Shown in pieces: positions 19,836 through 28,636 of a DNA stretch of 64,000 nucleotides. The position numbers and the translations under genes are program-made. Source of the stretch: Gammaproteobacteria bacterium (GTDB lineage: Bacteria; Pseudomonadota; Gammaproteobacteria; SZUA-152); contig JAOUJW010000028.1 of NCBI GenBank assembly GCA_029882975.1, positions 1 through 64,000 on the forward strand, in the 5' to 3' direction. A model generated the notes under the pieces. That model was not told the origin of the DNA and searched no databases. It saw only the letters and a program-made list of their open reading frames with translations. Position 1 is the stretch's first letter. Every line of letters starts with the position of its first letter.

Positions 19836-20156
19836 ATGGTGGTAAATATGCATGAAGAAGCGTTAATAACACGGGATGAAGATATTGAGAGAGCATCCCG
19901 CTCGATCAAGGCTATGTCCCATCCATTACGATTAAAAATACTCTGTGCCCTGGGTGATCAGGAAGTGAGCGTACAGGATATCGTTTCCATGGTGGGGACC
20001 TCCCAAAGTAACATTTCGCAGCACTTGGCTATTTTGCGAGATAAAGGTATTCTTGCCTCGCGCAAGGACGCAAATCGGGTATACTATCGGGTTGGAGACT
20101 CACGTACTTTGCGTTTGATCGGGATGATGCGGGAAGTGTTTTGTAGCACGACTTAA
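19836..20156 (+). CDS. ArsR family regulator, candidate persulfide sensor of the BigR/SqrR type
   Basis: Winged-helix repressor of 106 residues. Helices run from about residue 15, with SHPLRLKILCAL, then the recognition region TSQSNISQHLAILRDKGIL and wing KDANRVYYRV. The metal-site ELCVC motif of ArsR is absent (EVSVQDI here). Instead there are only two cysteines, C37 and C103, 66 residues apart. That is the same spacing and context as the reactive pair of SqrR (C41/C107) and BigR (C42/C108), which form a tetrasulfide bridge with persulfides (established for those proteins). ATG 19836 or 19848 may be the start. The downstream rhodanese-glutaredoxin operon supports a sulfane-sulfur role. Confidence 0.85.
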   Translation: MVVNMHEEALITRDEDIERASRSIKAMSHPLRLKILCALGDQEVSVQDIVSMVGTSQSNISQHLAILRDKGILASRKDANRVYYRVGDSRTLRLIGMMREVFCSTT

Positions 20157-20336
20157 TGAAGTAACTGTGACTGCCGGCTGTAAGAGAATGCTGCGACTGT
20201 ATCAGTATAGCGTTACCGGTATTAATGCCGCTTTACTGGGGTAGATACAGGATTGCAGGTTTTGGCAGAGTTTCAATCGGTCTCCATCGGGGTTTTTGGT
20301 GTTTGAGCTTGCGAGAGGTAATTTCACCGACCCAAG

Positions 20337-20351
20337 GACAGGAGTCCTGTC
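20337..20351. promoter_or_regulatory. dyad GACAGGA/TCCTGTC
   Basis: Perfect 7-bp arms around a single G, in the 325-bp gap between the ArsR gene and the rhodanese-glutaredoxin gene. Candidate regulator site; it could also form a very small hairpin. Confidence 0.25.
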
Positions 20352-20406
20352 GCAGAAATGAATAAGTGGGTAACTTTAGCGGGGTGCTCGTATTCATTTC
20401 CCTCTT

Positions 20407-20426
20407 TGTATGCTTAAAGGCATACA
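20407..20426. promoter_or_regulatory. candidate operator upstream of the rhodanese-glutaredoxin gene
   Basis: Perfect 7-bp inverted repeat TGTATGC-N6-GCATACA, ending 55 bp before the start codon. Its 20-bp span suits a dimeric winged-helix protein, so it is the most likely site of the neighbouring ArsR regulator. Apart from the dyads, the gap 20157-20481 contains no gene I can support. Confidence 0.4.
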
Positions 20427-20481
20427 TAACTATCGGGTACATAATTAAAATTGGGTGCGTAACCAAAGGCAGTAAATCCTT

Positions 20482-21285
20482 ATGGAACAATTTGCAGAAT
20501 TTTTTGGGGAGAACTTGGTACTATTTGCCGCCTTGTTCGTCATATTGTTTTTTCTGATCCGTTCCTGGCTGCCGGGCAGTGTCATTGCCTTGCGGCCCAC
20601 AGAAGCTGTGCGCCTTGCCAATAGTAAAGATGCTGTTTATCTGGATGTGCGCACAGATGAGGAATATAGCGAAGGCCATATCCTGGATGCCCTGCACATA
20701 CCATTGGGCTTGTTGAGCGGGCGCATCAACGAAATCGATCAGTTAAAAACTACACCCATCATCATTTACTGCCGCAGCGGTGCGCGTTCAGCACAAGCCG
20801 GGTCTGTGTTGAAAAAGCAGGGTTTCACCGAGTTGTACCACATCGGTGGCGGTATTGCTGCCTGGCAGCAAGGTAACTTGCCGATTACAAAAAAAAACAA
20901 AAATAAAAGTCGCAAACTAAAACCGGTGAAAACCTCGGAACCGGTAAAAAATGCAGCTGTGGCCCAAAGCAATGAATCCGGAGTTTTGATGTACGTTACT
21001 CGGCGTTGTCCGTTTTGTTTGCAAGCGCAGCGTTTGCTGGATGACAAAGGTGTGGAGTATGCACAAATAGATTTGGATGTTGAGCCGGATAAGCGGGCGG
21101 AAATGGAACAACGTTCCGGTGGCAGAGATTCGGTGCCACAGATATTTATCGGTGCGCACCATGTGGGTGGATGTGACGATCTTTATGCATTGGACAAGCG
21201 CGGCGAATTGGACCCCCTCCTGGGACTGGTGCCGGTGGAAAAAAATTCCGTGATGGACGCCGAGGTAAAATCGCTGGTCCATTGA
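20482..21285 (+). CDS. membrane-anchored rhodanese-glutaredoxin fusion
   Basis: Fusion of 267 residues. An N-terminal membrane helix (about 11-29) leads into a rhodanese domain (about 36-132) with VYLDVRTDEEYSEGHI and the active-site loop YCRSGAR. A basic linker (KKNKNKSRKLKPVK) follows, then a glutaredoxin domain (about 170-253) with the CPFC dithiol and the SVPQIFI cis-Pro loop. The rhodanese Cys accepts sulfane sulfur and the attached glutaredoxin could reduce the persulfide. E. coli has separate yibN and grxC genes at this locus. The domain faces the cytoplasm if the helix is N-out, which is probable but unproven. Confidence 0.93.
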   Translation: MEQFAEFFGENLVLFAALFVILFFLIRSWLPGSVIALRPTEAVRLANSKDAVYLDVRTDEEYSEGHILDALHIPLGLLSGRINEIDQLKTTPIIIYCRSGARSAQAGSVLKKQGFTELYHIGGGIAAWQQGNLPITKKNKNKSRKLKPVKTSEPVKNAAVAQSNESGVLMYVTRRCPFCLQAQRLLDDKGVEYAQIDLDVEPDKRAEMEQRSGGRDSVPQIFIGAHHVGGCDDLYALDKRGELDPLLGLVPVEKNSVMDAEVKSLVH

Positions 21286-21313
21286 TGTCGGGAGGAGGCT
21301 ATTGGTTGAGGCT

Positions 21314-21577
21314 ATGACTACTGTGAAGGTCGAAATGTACAGTACACGCTTCTGCCCTTACTGTGTACGGGCCCGGCGCTTGTTAAAGGAAAAAGGTGTT
21401 GAATACACCGAATATCGGGTGGATCAAGATGTGGAGCTACGCCACGAAATGGAACAGCGTAGTCAACGCACCAGTGTACCGCAAATTTTTATCGAAGACC
21501 GGCACATTGGTGGGTATGATGATATGGCCCAGCTGGATATGAGCCAAGAGTTGGATCTCCTGCTGGGATTGGAATAA
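21314..21577 (+). CDS. grxC: glutaredoxin 3
   Basis: Small dithiol glutaredoxin of 87 residues with active site CPYC, the TSVPQIFI cis-proline motif and the GGYDD GSH-binding segment. ATG 21314 is preceded by GAGG at 5 nt; an in-frame TTG at 21302 is less likely. It is clearly related to the glutaredoxin half of the preceding fusion (both have EKGVEY/DKGVEY and EMEQRS), which suggests a duplication followed by fusion. Reduces disulfides using glutathione in the cytoplasm. Confidence 0.94.
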   Translation: MTTVKVEMYSTRFCPYCVRARRLLKEKGVEYTEYRVDQDVELRHEMEQRSQRTSVPQIFIEDRHIGGYDDMAQLDMSQELDLLLGLE

Positions 21578-21599
21578 CGGAAATCGGCGGGGGGAAGTC

Positions 21600-22025
21600 A
21601 TGGTGCACGTCGTGTGTCCCGCGTGTGATGCGGTCAATCGCTTACCTGAAGAGAAACTGGGTGCCGGAGGTAAATGCGGTGCCTGTCACCGGCCCTTGTT
21701 TACAGGGCAAGTTCTTGAGCTTAACAACGCTCGGTTTCAAAAGCATATACAAAAAAGCCAACTGCCCATTGTCGTGGATTTTTGGGCGTCCTGGTGCGGT
21801 CCCTGCAAAATGATGGCCCCGGTTTTTGCCCAATTGGCTCAGGAATTGGAACCACAGTTTCGTTTGGTGAAAGTCAATACGGAAACTGAGCAGGCGTTAG
21901 CAGCCCAATTTAATATCAGAAGTATTCCCAGCCTATTATTGTTTGAAAACGGGATAGAAAAAGCCCGCATTGCCGGAGCGATGGATAAGCAAAATTTACT
22001 GGCCTGGATACAGCAAAATCGCTAG
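21600..22025 (+). CDS. trxC: thioredoxin 2 with zinc-binding N-terminus
   Basis: Thioredoxin of 141 residues with an N-terminal zinc ribbon (CPAC and CGAC, about residues 6-30) and a thioredoxin domain with [14 protein letters not shown] and SIPSLLLF. This architecture is that of TrxC, which helps during oxidative stress. Start ATG 21600 follows a GGGGGGAAG ribosome site. Together with the fusion and grxC it makes a three-gene thiol-redox group before secB; trxC is not in this position in E. coli. Confidence 0.95.
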   Translation: MVHVVCPACDAVNRLPEEKLGAGGKCGACHRPLFTGQVLELNNARFQKHIQKSQLPIVVDFWASWCGPCKMMAPVFAQLAQELEPQFRLVKVNTETEQALAAQFNIRSIPSLLLFENGIEKARIAGAMDKQNLLAWIQQNR

Positions 22026-22068
22026 ACTGCTTTTTTCCGGTAAAAACCATAGAATGTAGGAAGTAATA

Positions 22069-22563
22069 ATGACCGAATCCAATCAGGGCTCTGGGGAACA
22101 ATCACAAGAGCAACCATCACAGCAATTTGTGCTGCAAAAAGTGTATTTGAAAGACGTTTCATTTGAGACGCCTAATTCGCCCGAAATTTTCACTGAGAAA
22201 TGGGAGCCAACGGTTAATATTGAGCTGAAAACCAACGGCAAGGCTCTGGCCGCAGAGGTGCATGAAGTGGTGTTGGGCATCACTGTGACGGCAAAAGTGG
22301 GTGAAAAAGTCGCCTATTTAGTGGAGGTTCATCAAGCCGGTGTGTTTGGTGTCAGCGGTTTTTCCGAATCCGATATGGGGCCTTTGCTCGGTAGTTATTG
22401 TCCTAATTTACTGTTCCCTTTTGCCCGTGAAGCCATATCGGATTTGGTTACCAAGGGTGGTTTTCCGCAACTGCTGTTACAGCCTGTCAACTTTGATGCA
22501 ATTTACCAGGACCACATAAGGCAGGCAAATCAGGAACCCGTTCAAGAAAACCCCGTACACTAG
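22069..22563 (+). CDS. secB: protein-export chaperone SecB
   Basis: Tetrameric cytoplasmic chaperone that keeps precursors unfolded and hands them to SecA. The 164-residue sequence has the VLQKVYLKDVSFETPNSPEIF start region, the HQAGVFGVSGF segment and CPNLLFPFAREAISDLVTKGGFPQLLLQPVNFDAIY. The N-terminus is Gln/Ser-rich and acidic. Located between the redox genes and gpsA as in E. coli. Confidence 0.97.
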   Translation: MTESNQGSGEQSQEQPSQQFVLQKVYLKDVSFETPNSPEIFTEKWEPTVNIELKTNGKALAAEVHEVVLGITVTAKVGEKVAYLVEVHQAGVFGVSGFSESDMGPLLGSYCPNLLFPFAREAISDLVTKGGFPQLLLQPVNFDAIYQDHIRQANQEPVQENPVH

Positions 22564-22576
22564 CCGAGCGAATACG

Positions 22577-23590
22577 GTGAATACCCGCAAGGACAGCATT
22601 TCTGTATTTGGCGCCGGTTCCTGGGGTACCGCCTTGGCAGTGCTATTGTCCCGCAATGGGTCCCCGGTGACCTTATGGTGTCGCAATAGCACTCAAGCGC
22701 AAACCATGCAGCAGCAACGCAATAATGCCCGCTATCTGCCGGATACCCCCTTTCCTGAGTCACTCCGAATTACGGCTGACCTGGGCGAAGCGGTTCGTGT
22801 TTCTCAGGAATTACTGGTGGTGGTTCCCAGTCACTCCTTTCGCGCTGTGGTGCAGGATATTGCCGGCGCCATGCGTCAAGGCCAACGCCTGGCTTGGGCT
22901 ACCAAAGGATTTGAAAGCCATACCGGGTTGTTGCTTCACGATGTAGTGGCTGAAGTGGTCCACAAGAACTTGTGTACCGCTGTGGTGTCCGGACCCACCT
23001 TTGCGGTGGAGGTGGCCAAAGGCTTACCGACGGCAGTGACCGTGGCGTCTGAGTTTGATGAGTTTGCCTCTGATTTGGCCCAGCGGCTGCACGATGACAC
23101 CTTTCGAGCCTACACCAGTCAGGATATTATCGGCGTGGAGGTGGGTGGCTGCGTCAAAAATGTTTTGGCCATTGCAGCAGGGATTGCCGATGGTCTGGGT
23201 TTTGGCGCCAATACTCGCGCGGCCTTGATTACTCGCGGTTTGGTCGAAGTGATGCGCCTGGGCTTAGCCTTGGGAGGGCGACAGGAGACTTTTATGGGTC
23301 TGGCCGGGTTAGGTGATCTGGTGTTAACTTGTACCGACGATCTATCCCGTAACCGTCGCCTGGGTCTGGCCATGGGCCGCGGTGCTTCGCTGCAACAGGC
23401 GTTGGCTTCTATCGATCAGGTTGTGGAAGGAGTGCAAGCGGCAAAAGAGGTGCGCTCGGTAGCGCAACGAATGAGTGTGGAAATGCCCATAACGGAACAG
23501 GTTTATGATGTTTTGTATAATGCCAAATTGCCCCGTGACGCCGTGCACGATCTGCTGGCGCGGGAACAAAAATCTGAAACACTCATTTAG
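22577..23590 (+). CDS. gpsA: NAD(P)+-dependent glycerol-3-phosphate dehydrogenase
   Basis: Makes sn-glycerol-3-phosphate from dihydroxyacetone phosphate for phospholipids. The 337 residues include the N-terminal Rossmann motif VFGAGSWGTALA, the VSGPTFAVEVAKG segment, the catalytic Lys in EVGGCVKNVLAIAAG and GLAGLGDLVLTC. Start is GTG 22577, 13 bp after secB. The 3' end overlaps trmL by 4 bp in convergent orientation, so the two messages are complementary at their ends. Confidence 0.97.
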   Translation: MNTRKDSISVFGAGSWGTALAVLLSRNGSPVTLWCRNSTQAQTMQQQRNNARYLPDTPFPESLRITADLGEAVRVSQELLVVVPSHSFRAVVQDIAGAMRQGQRLAWATKGFESHTGLLLHDVVAEVVHKNLCTAVVSGPTFAVEVAKGLPTAVTVASEFDEFASDLAQRLHDDTFRAYTSQDIIGVEVGGCVKNVLAIAAGIADGLGFGANTRAALITRGLVEVMRLGLALGGRQETFMGLAGLGDLVLTCTDDLSRNRRLGLAMGRGASLQQALASIDQVVEGVQAAKEVRSVAQRMSVEMPITEQVYDVLYNAKLPRDAVHDLLAREQKSETLI

Positions 23591-24048
23591 AGTGATTTAA
23601 ACTCATTTTGGCGCCAAGCTTCATAAACGACCACAGAGGCGGCATTGGCCAGATTGATGCTGCGGCTGTTGGGTCGCATAGGAATTCGTAATACTTGTGT
23701 CTCCTTTAGGCTGTGCAACAGCGACTCCGGCAGGCCTCGGGTTTCGGGTCCAAATAGGAGTGTATCGCCGCTTTGAAACCGAGCGTCGGCATATTGGGTT
23801 TTTCCCTTGGTGGATAGCGCGTAAACGGTTGTTTCACCGATTGCTGCAAAACAGGCTTGCACATTATCGTGCACTTGAATATTGGCGAACTCATGATAAT
23901 CCAGTCCGGCACGCTTCAGATGTTTGTCAGACAGGGTAAAACCCAAAGGCTGTACCAGATGCAACTGCGAGCCACAATTGGCGCACAGACGAATGATGGC
24001 ACCGGTGTTGTGCGGTATTTCCGGTTCATATAAAACAACATTGAACAT
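23587..24048 (-). CDS. trmL: tRNA (cytidine(34)-2'-O)-methyltransferase TrmL
   Basis: SPOUT-family methyltransferase that 2'-O-methylates the wobble base of tRNA-Leu. 153 residues with the knot motifs: N-terminal LYEPEIPHNTGAIIRLCAN, LLFGPETRGLP and the C-terminal IPMRPNSRSINLANAASVVVYEAWRQ. It converges on gpsA, with which it is also linked in other gammaproteobacteria. Upstream, GAATCC-N5-GGATTC (24079-24095) is a short dyad of unknown meaning. Confidence 0.95.
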   Translation of the reverse strand: MFNVVLYEPEIPHNTGAIIRLCANCGSQLHLVQPLGFTLSDKHLKRAGLDYHEFANIQVHDNVQACFAAIGETTVYALSTKGKTQYADARFQSGDTLLFGPETRGLPESLLHSLKETQVLRIPMRPNSRSINLANAASVVVYEAWRQNEFKSL

Positions 24049-24200
24049 CGAATTTCTCTAAGTGTCACGGCTTATTGGGAATCCCCTAAGGATTCATTAT
24101 ACCACCGTTACCTCAACAGGAACCCGGCGGCTCATGGAGCAAAAACGGGTTTCAGTGTAATATCGGTGTATTCAAATTCCAAAGCGCCAAGGACATCACC

Positions 24201-25142
24201 ATGTTGAAAGAAGACAGGCCCAGCTTACATTCCCAGTTTTGCGGTATGGAGTTTCAAACGCCATTGGTTCTGTTATCCGGATGTGTGGGATTTGGTGAAG
24301 AATACACTCGGGTGGCGGGCTTTTCCAATAAGGATGTGGGGGCGGTGTGTTTAAAAGGTACAACACTGGAACCCCGGTTAGGGAACAAACCGCACCGTGT
24401 GGCGGAAACACCCATGGGAATGTTAAATGCCATTGGTTTGCAAAATCCCGGAGCAAAAGCGGTGGTGCAGGACATTTTGCCGCAGTTGGATTTTGAAGAA
24501 ACTCGCTTTATCGCCAACGTTTCCGGTTCCACCCTGGAAGAGTATGCGGCTGTAACCCGTTTGTTTGATGATTCTCCCATTGACGCTATGGAGATCAATA
24601 TTTCCTGTCCGAATGTAAAGGAAGGCGGGGTGCAATTTGGCAATGACCCGGATATGTCGGCCCGCGTCGTAGCGGCTTGTCGCGCAGTGACACAAAAACC
24701 GTTGATTACCAAATTATCACCCAATCAAACGGATATTGCGGAGAATGCACGTCGTTGTGTTGATGCGGGAACCGATGCTTTTGCAGTCATCAATACCTTA
24801 ACCGGCATGGCCATCGATATCGAAAATCGCGTGCCGATTATTGGTAATAATCAAGGGGGGTTGTCCGGCCCGGCAATCAAACCGGTTGCCTTGCTGAAAG
24901 TGCACCAGGTTTACCAGGTATGCAAACATCACGATATTCCTATTATTGGCCAAGGTGGCATTTGCAGTGCGGAGGATGCCTTGGAATTTCTCATTGCCGG
25001 TGCCAGTGCGGTGGGCATAGGAACGGCATTATTTTACGATCCACTGGTCTGCCCTAAGATCAATCAAGGCATCGTCGATTATCTGAAGCGTCACGATCTG
25101 AGTGAAGTTTCTCAGTTGGTGGGCACGCTCTGTCTCAATTGA
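24201..25142 (+). CDS. pyrD: class 1B-type dihydroorotate dehydrogenase catalytic subunit
   Basis: FMN-binding TIM-barrel enzyme oxidising dihydroorotate to orotate in pyrimidine synthesis. 313 residues. Diagnostic segments: FQTPLVLLSGC, GMLNAIGLQNPG, the catalytic Cys in INISCPNVKEGG followed by FG, TKLSPNQTDI, and the phosphate-binding region GQGGICSAEDALEFLIAGASAVGIGTAL. The VKEGG-FG context and the AIGLQNPG motif are of class 1B, which works with the Fe-S/FAD subunit PyrK and NAD+; gammaproteobacteria mostly use the membrane class 2 enzyme. No pyrK is in the window. Class 1A cannot be fully excluded by eye. Confidence 0.88.
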   Translation: MLKEDRPSLHSQFCGMEFQTPLVLLSGCVGFGEEYTRVAGFSNKDVGAVCLKGTTLEPRLGNKPHRVAETPMGMLNAIGLQNPGAKAVVQDILPQLDFEETRFIANVSGSTLEEYAAVTRLFDDSPIDAMEINISCPNVKEGGVQFGNDPDMSARVVAACRAVTQKPLITKLSPNQTDIAENARRCVDAGTDAFAVINTLTGMAIDIENRVPIIGNNQGGLSGPAIKPVALLKVHQVYQVCKHHDIPIIGQGGICSAEDALEFLIAGASAVGIGTALFYDPLVCPKINQGIVDYLKRHDLSEVSQLVGTLCLN

Positions 25143-25253
25143 ATTGTTGAAAAATTAACACTGTAGCCACAATTGCCCGAGGATTTCGACTCGAGTGGCA
25201 TAGCAATTGCTCGTTCTAACATTCCTAGGTAAAGCGCATGATCAGGGATTGTT

Positions 25254-25871
25254 GTGCAACAGCAAATCAATTTATTTCAGCCTATTTTTTGCAAAGAACG
25301 CAAATTGCTCAGTTTTGCGGTGTTTCTGCAATTTTTGGCAATTGTGTTGCTCGCGCTAATCGGTTTGTACCTGTATAACTTTTGGCAAGTTCGCGCCACG
25401 CAATCACAAATCACGCAATTAAAACAACAACATAACCAGCGGCTGGGGCAATTGGAGCAGATCAGCCGGGAAGCGGCGTCCCGGGATCCGAAGGGCTCAC
25501 CTGAATATAGAATCCAGGCGCTGCAAGCAGAACTGGATGCCGAAAAATACGTTTTGTCCGTGTTGAGCAGCGCACCCCAAAGCCAGACTCACGGATTCTC
25601 CCCTCTAATTCAGGGTATGGCCAACCAGGTTGTGCATGGTTTATGGCTGAAAAAATTCAATATTTCAGAGGGTGGTAAGGATCTGACCATTGTGGGCGCC
25701 TCGGTCAGTCCGGAACTGTTACCCAAGTTTCTCCAAGGCCTGTCTAAGGAACCGCAAATGATGGGCAAACAGTTTAGAGTCATGCATTTGGTGCGTGATG
25801 CACCGGACCGACCCTGGCTGGATTTCATTTTGTCCTCCGATATAAAAACCAAAACGGGGGAATCGCCATGA
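25254..25871 (+). CDS. mshI: MSHA biogenesis protein, PilN-like (MshI type)
   Basis: Inner-membrane protein of 205 residues opening the pilus cluster. A short cytoplasmic start with the conserved INLFQP motif precedes one membrane helix (about 19-43), a coiled coil (about 48-70) and a periplasmic ferredoxin-like domain. This is the PilN fold that pairs with the PilO-like next gene. The usual actin-like PilM partner is not in the cluster. Start is GTG 25254. It overlaps the next gene by 4 bp. Confidence 0.82.
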   Translation: MQQQINLFQPIFCKERKLLSFAVFLQFLAIVLLALIGLYLYNFWQVRATQSQITQLKQQHNQRLGQLEQISREAASRDPKGSPEYRIQALQAELDAEKYVLSVLSSAPQSQTHGFSPLIQGMANQVVHGLWLKKFNISEGGKDLTIVGASVSPELLPKFLQGLSKEPQMMGKQFRVMHLVRDAPDRPWLDFILSSDIKTKTGESP

Positions 25872-26587
25872 AAAGCTATATCCACTATCGGGATAGATTC
25901 GAAGCGCTGAGTCTGCGCGAACGCATTCTCATCCTTCTGAGTTTGTTGGCCATACTGTATATGATGTGGAACATGGTGTTGTTAAAGCCACTGGGCGCGC
26001 GTCATATAACCTTAAACCAACAAGTCAACACAGTCAGCAGCCAAATCCGCGATATAGATACCAAAATCCGATTTATGAGCCATTCCATCAGTGGGCTGGA
26101 CCGGCAAAAAGAAAACTACATTCAAAGTTTGGAAAAACAAATCGCCGATATCCGTAATAAAAAGCAACAACTGGCTGTAGGGTTTGTAAAGCCCAAACAA
26201 ATGGTAGAGATGTTGCAGGTCATGATGAGTAAGGAAAAATCTCTCAAAGTAACTCGTTTTAGGACTCTGGCACCACGCTTATTAGCCCAGAGTTATAAAG
26301 AAGAAGTGCAGCCTGTGGTTCCGAAAAAGCGTAAAAAGCCGACCAGGTCCGGGAAAGCGGCCGCAAAAAAGTCCGAAAAGAAAATACCCAAAGTGTACAA
26401 ACACGGTCTGGAAGTGGAATTTCAAGGTGACTTTAAAAATACACTGGCCTATTTGCAAAAACTTGAAGCGTTACCGTGGCGTTTTTACTGGGATGAGCTC
26501 GACTACGAGGTGACGTCATTCCCCAATGCGATGGTGACTATTCGCATCTATACGCTCAGTCTGGACGAGGTATGGGTCAGTGTGTAA
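25868..26587 (+). CDS. mshJ: MSHA biogenesis protein MshJ, PilO-like
   Basis: Inner-membrane protein of 239 residues with the short LSLRERILIL start, a membrane helix (about 21-40), a coiled coil (about 45-100) and a basic low-complexity stretch near 155-180 (KKRKKPTRSGKAAAKKSEKK). The C-terminal periplasmic part ends with GDFKNTLAYLQKLEALPWRFYWDEL, which is characteristic of MshJ. It should form the alignment complex with the MshI-like protein. Overlaps both neighbours. Confidence 0.85.
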   Translation: MKSYIHYRDRFEALSLRERILILLSLLAILYMMWNMVLLKPLGARHITLNQQVNTVSSQIRDIDTKIRFMSHSISGLDRQKENYIQSLEKQIADIRNKKQQLAVGFVKPKQMVEMLQVMMSKEKSLKVTRFRTLAPRLLAQSYKEEVQPVVPKKRKKPTRSGKAAAKKSEKKIPKVYKHGLEVEFQGDFKNTLAYLQKLEALPWRFYWDELDYEVTSFPNAMVTIRIYTLSLDEVWVSV

Positions 26588-26948
26588 TCCCTTGGGTAAT
26601 AAGACTCGGCACAGCCTGTTGCTGGTTATTTTACTGTTTACCCACAGTGCAGCTACAGTCGCTGATCCTACCCGGCCTTTGTATTCCAAGGGGGCTAAGC
26701 AAAAGCGTGCCGCGATTCCGGCCCCAATCACACCCGCGTCGCGGTTTGATTTGTCTGCTGTGTTGGTGTCGGGGCAGCGTACTGTGGCGGTGGTTAATGG
26801 CCAAATATTGCTGCCGGGAGATAGGGTCGATGGTGCCGTGGTAGCCAAAATCGATCCCGGTTCGGTCACATTGGAGCACAACGGGCGTACCCTGGTGTTG
26901 CGTTTGCGAGAAGACGGCGTCAGTGGCTATATAGATATAAAACGATAG
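26580..26948 (+). CDS. mshK: MSHA biogenesis protein MshK, PilP-like
   Basis: Small exported protein of 122 residues. Signal peptide at about 10-27, then DPTRP, which opens most MshK proteins, and a small beta domain with [25 protein letters not shown] and [14 protein letters not shown]. It probably links the inner-membrane complex to the secretin. Start is GTG 26580, overlapping mshJ by 8 bp. Confidence 0.83.
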   Translation: MCNPLGNKTRHSLLLVILLFTHSAATVADPTRPLYSKGAKQKRAAIPAPITPASRFDLSAVLVSGQRTVAVVNGQILLPGDRVDGAVVAKIDPGSVTLEHNGRTLVLRLREDGVSGYIDIKR

Positions 26949-26967
26949 TGATTTTAAGGACAAAATC

Positions 26968-28632
26968 ATGTGGTTCCAACTTGAAAGACTCAGTTACCTA
27001 CTAGTTGTTTTCGCTCTAATTGCAATGCTCAGTGCCTGTGCTGCCACCGAGGTGGATACCAAGCCTTCAGACATGATGCGCAAGCAACTGGAATGGGCCA
27101 AGGCTGTTAACCGAAGTCTGGCGCAGGCGTCCAAACCGGCGAATCGGGACAGCGTTAAGACACCGGAACATCGGTTTGATCTCACCGTACATAACGCTCC
27201 GGCGCGAGCGGTTTTCCTCAGTCTGGTAAAAGGCACTCCATTTAATATGGTGGTTCATCCCGCGGTGCAGGGTGAGTTGAGCTTAAGCTTAAAGCAGGTA
27301 ACGGTTACGGAGGTCTTGGATGCCTTGCGCCAAATTTATGGATTTGACTATCGGCGTACCGAAAGCGGTTATCAGGTGTTACCGTCCGGTATGCAAGCTC
27401 GAATCTTTCATATCGATTACTTGAATGTAAAGCGAACCGGTGCATCCCAGCTAAAAGTCAGTTCCGGCCGCTTGACCAATGGAGGCGCAGCCTCAGATCA
27501 AAAATCGCAAGGGAAAGAAACCGGCGGTAAAGCATTGTCAGGAAGTCGGGTGGATACGGTTTCCTCCGCAGATTTTTGGGCGGAACTGCGTGCTGCCCTG
27601 GAGACTATTGTGGGAGATACCGATGGCAGGCGGGTGGTGGTCAATCCTCAGTCGGGAGTGGTGGTGGTTAAGGCGATGCCTGCCGAGTTACGGGACGTGG
27701 AAGCCTATTTGGATGCCACTCAGATAATGATAAAACGGCAGGTGGTTTTGGAAGCCAAAATCCTCGAGGTGGAATTACGAGAAGGCTTTCAAGCAGGCAT
27801 AAACTGGTCCTCATTGTTTACTCCCGGTAGTGATCAAATCGTTGCCGGGCAACACGGTTCCGGTAGCGTGTTTAACGGAACCGGTGTTGGTGATACGGCG
27901 GGACAAACAGGGCTGCTGGATACGACTCAACTTCAAAATACCTTACTGAGCCAGTCCTCGGCTTTTGGCGGAGTGTTCTCCATGGCATTAAACTTTGGAG
28001 ATTTCAGTACTTTTATCGAGGCGCTGGAATCGCAAGGGGACGTTCAAGTTCTATCCAGTCCCAGAGTTTCCACCGTCAACAATCAAAAAGCGGTCATAAA
28101 AGTGGGCTCGGATGAGTACTTTGTTACAGGCGTGAAAACCGAAACCACCGTCAGTACCGCGTCATCCCCGCAACAGCAATCCGTCAATGTTGAGTTGACA
28201 CCGTTTTTCTCTGGTGTGGCGCTGGATGTGATTCCGCAAATTGATGCCAATAATGAAATCACGTTGCATGTACATCCTTCCGTGACCGAAGTAAGGGAGC
28301 GTGTAAAAAATATCAATATCAACACCACAGATACCATGAGTGTACCGCTGGCGCTGAGCACCATACGGGAATCTGACAGCATTGTGCGAGCCCGCAGCGG
28401 CCAGGTGGTGGTAATCGGTGGTCTAATGCAAAGTTTAGCGCGTGAAGAAACCTACGGAGTTCCGGTGCTAAGTCGTATTCCTATCCTGGGTGGTCTATTT
28501 CGTCATCAGCGCCATTCGGTGATAAAAAGCGAACTGGTCATTTTGTTGCGCCCTTTCATTGTTGAGGATAATTCTCAGTGGCAACAGCTGATCGGAGAGT
28601 ATTTGGAAGGCTCGAAAAACGGGAGTAACTAG
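26968..28632 (+). CDS. mshL: MSHA outer-membrane secretin MshL
   Basis: Secretin of 554 residues that forms the outer-membrane pore for the pilus. It has a lipoprotein signal with lipobox LSAC (Cys at 24), an N-terminal STN-like domain (about 70-135), an N-domain, and the secretin core (about 250-545). Typical core motifs include [40 protein letters not shown] and [14 protein letters not shown]. It is the MshL type because it is lipid-modified and placed between mshK and mshE. Confidence 0.93.
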   Translation: MWFQLERLSYLLVVFALIAMLSACAATEVDTKPSDMMRKQLEWAKAVNRSLAQASKPANRDSVKTPEHRFDLTVHNAPARAVFLSLVKGTPFNMVVHPAVQGELSLSLKQVTVTEVLDALRQIYGFDYRRTESGYQVLPSGMQARIFHIDYLNVKRTGASQLKVSSGRLTNGGAASDQKSQGKETGGKALSGSRVDTVSSADFWAELRAALETIVGDTDGRRVVVNPQSGVVVVKAMPAELRDVEAYLDATQIMIKRQVVLEAKILEVELREGFQAGINWSSLFTPGSDQIVAGQHGSGSVFNGTGVGDTAGQTGLLDTTQLQNTLLSQSSAFGGVFSMALNFGDFSTFIEALESQGDVQVLSSPRVSTVNNQKAVIKVGSDEYFVTGVKTETTVSTASSPQQQSVNVELTPFFSGVALDVIPQIDANNEITLHVHPSVTEVRERVKNININTTDTMSVPLALSTIRESDSIVRARSGQVVVIGGLMQSLAREETYGVPVLSRIPILGGLFRHQRHSVIKSELVILLRPFIVEDNSQWQQLIGEYLEGSKNGSN

Positions 28633-28636
28633 TCTT

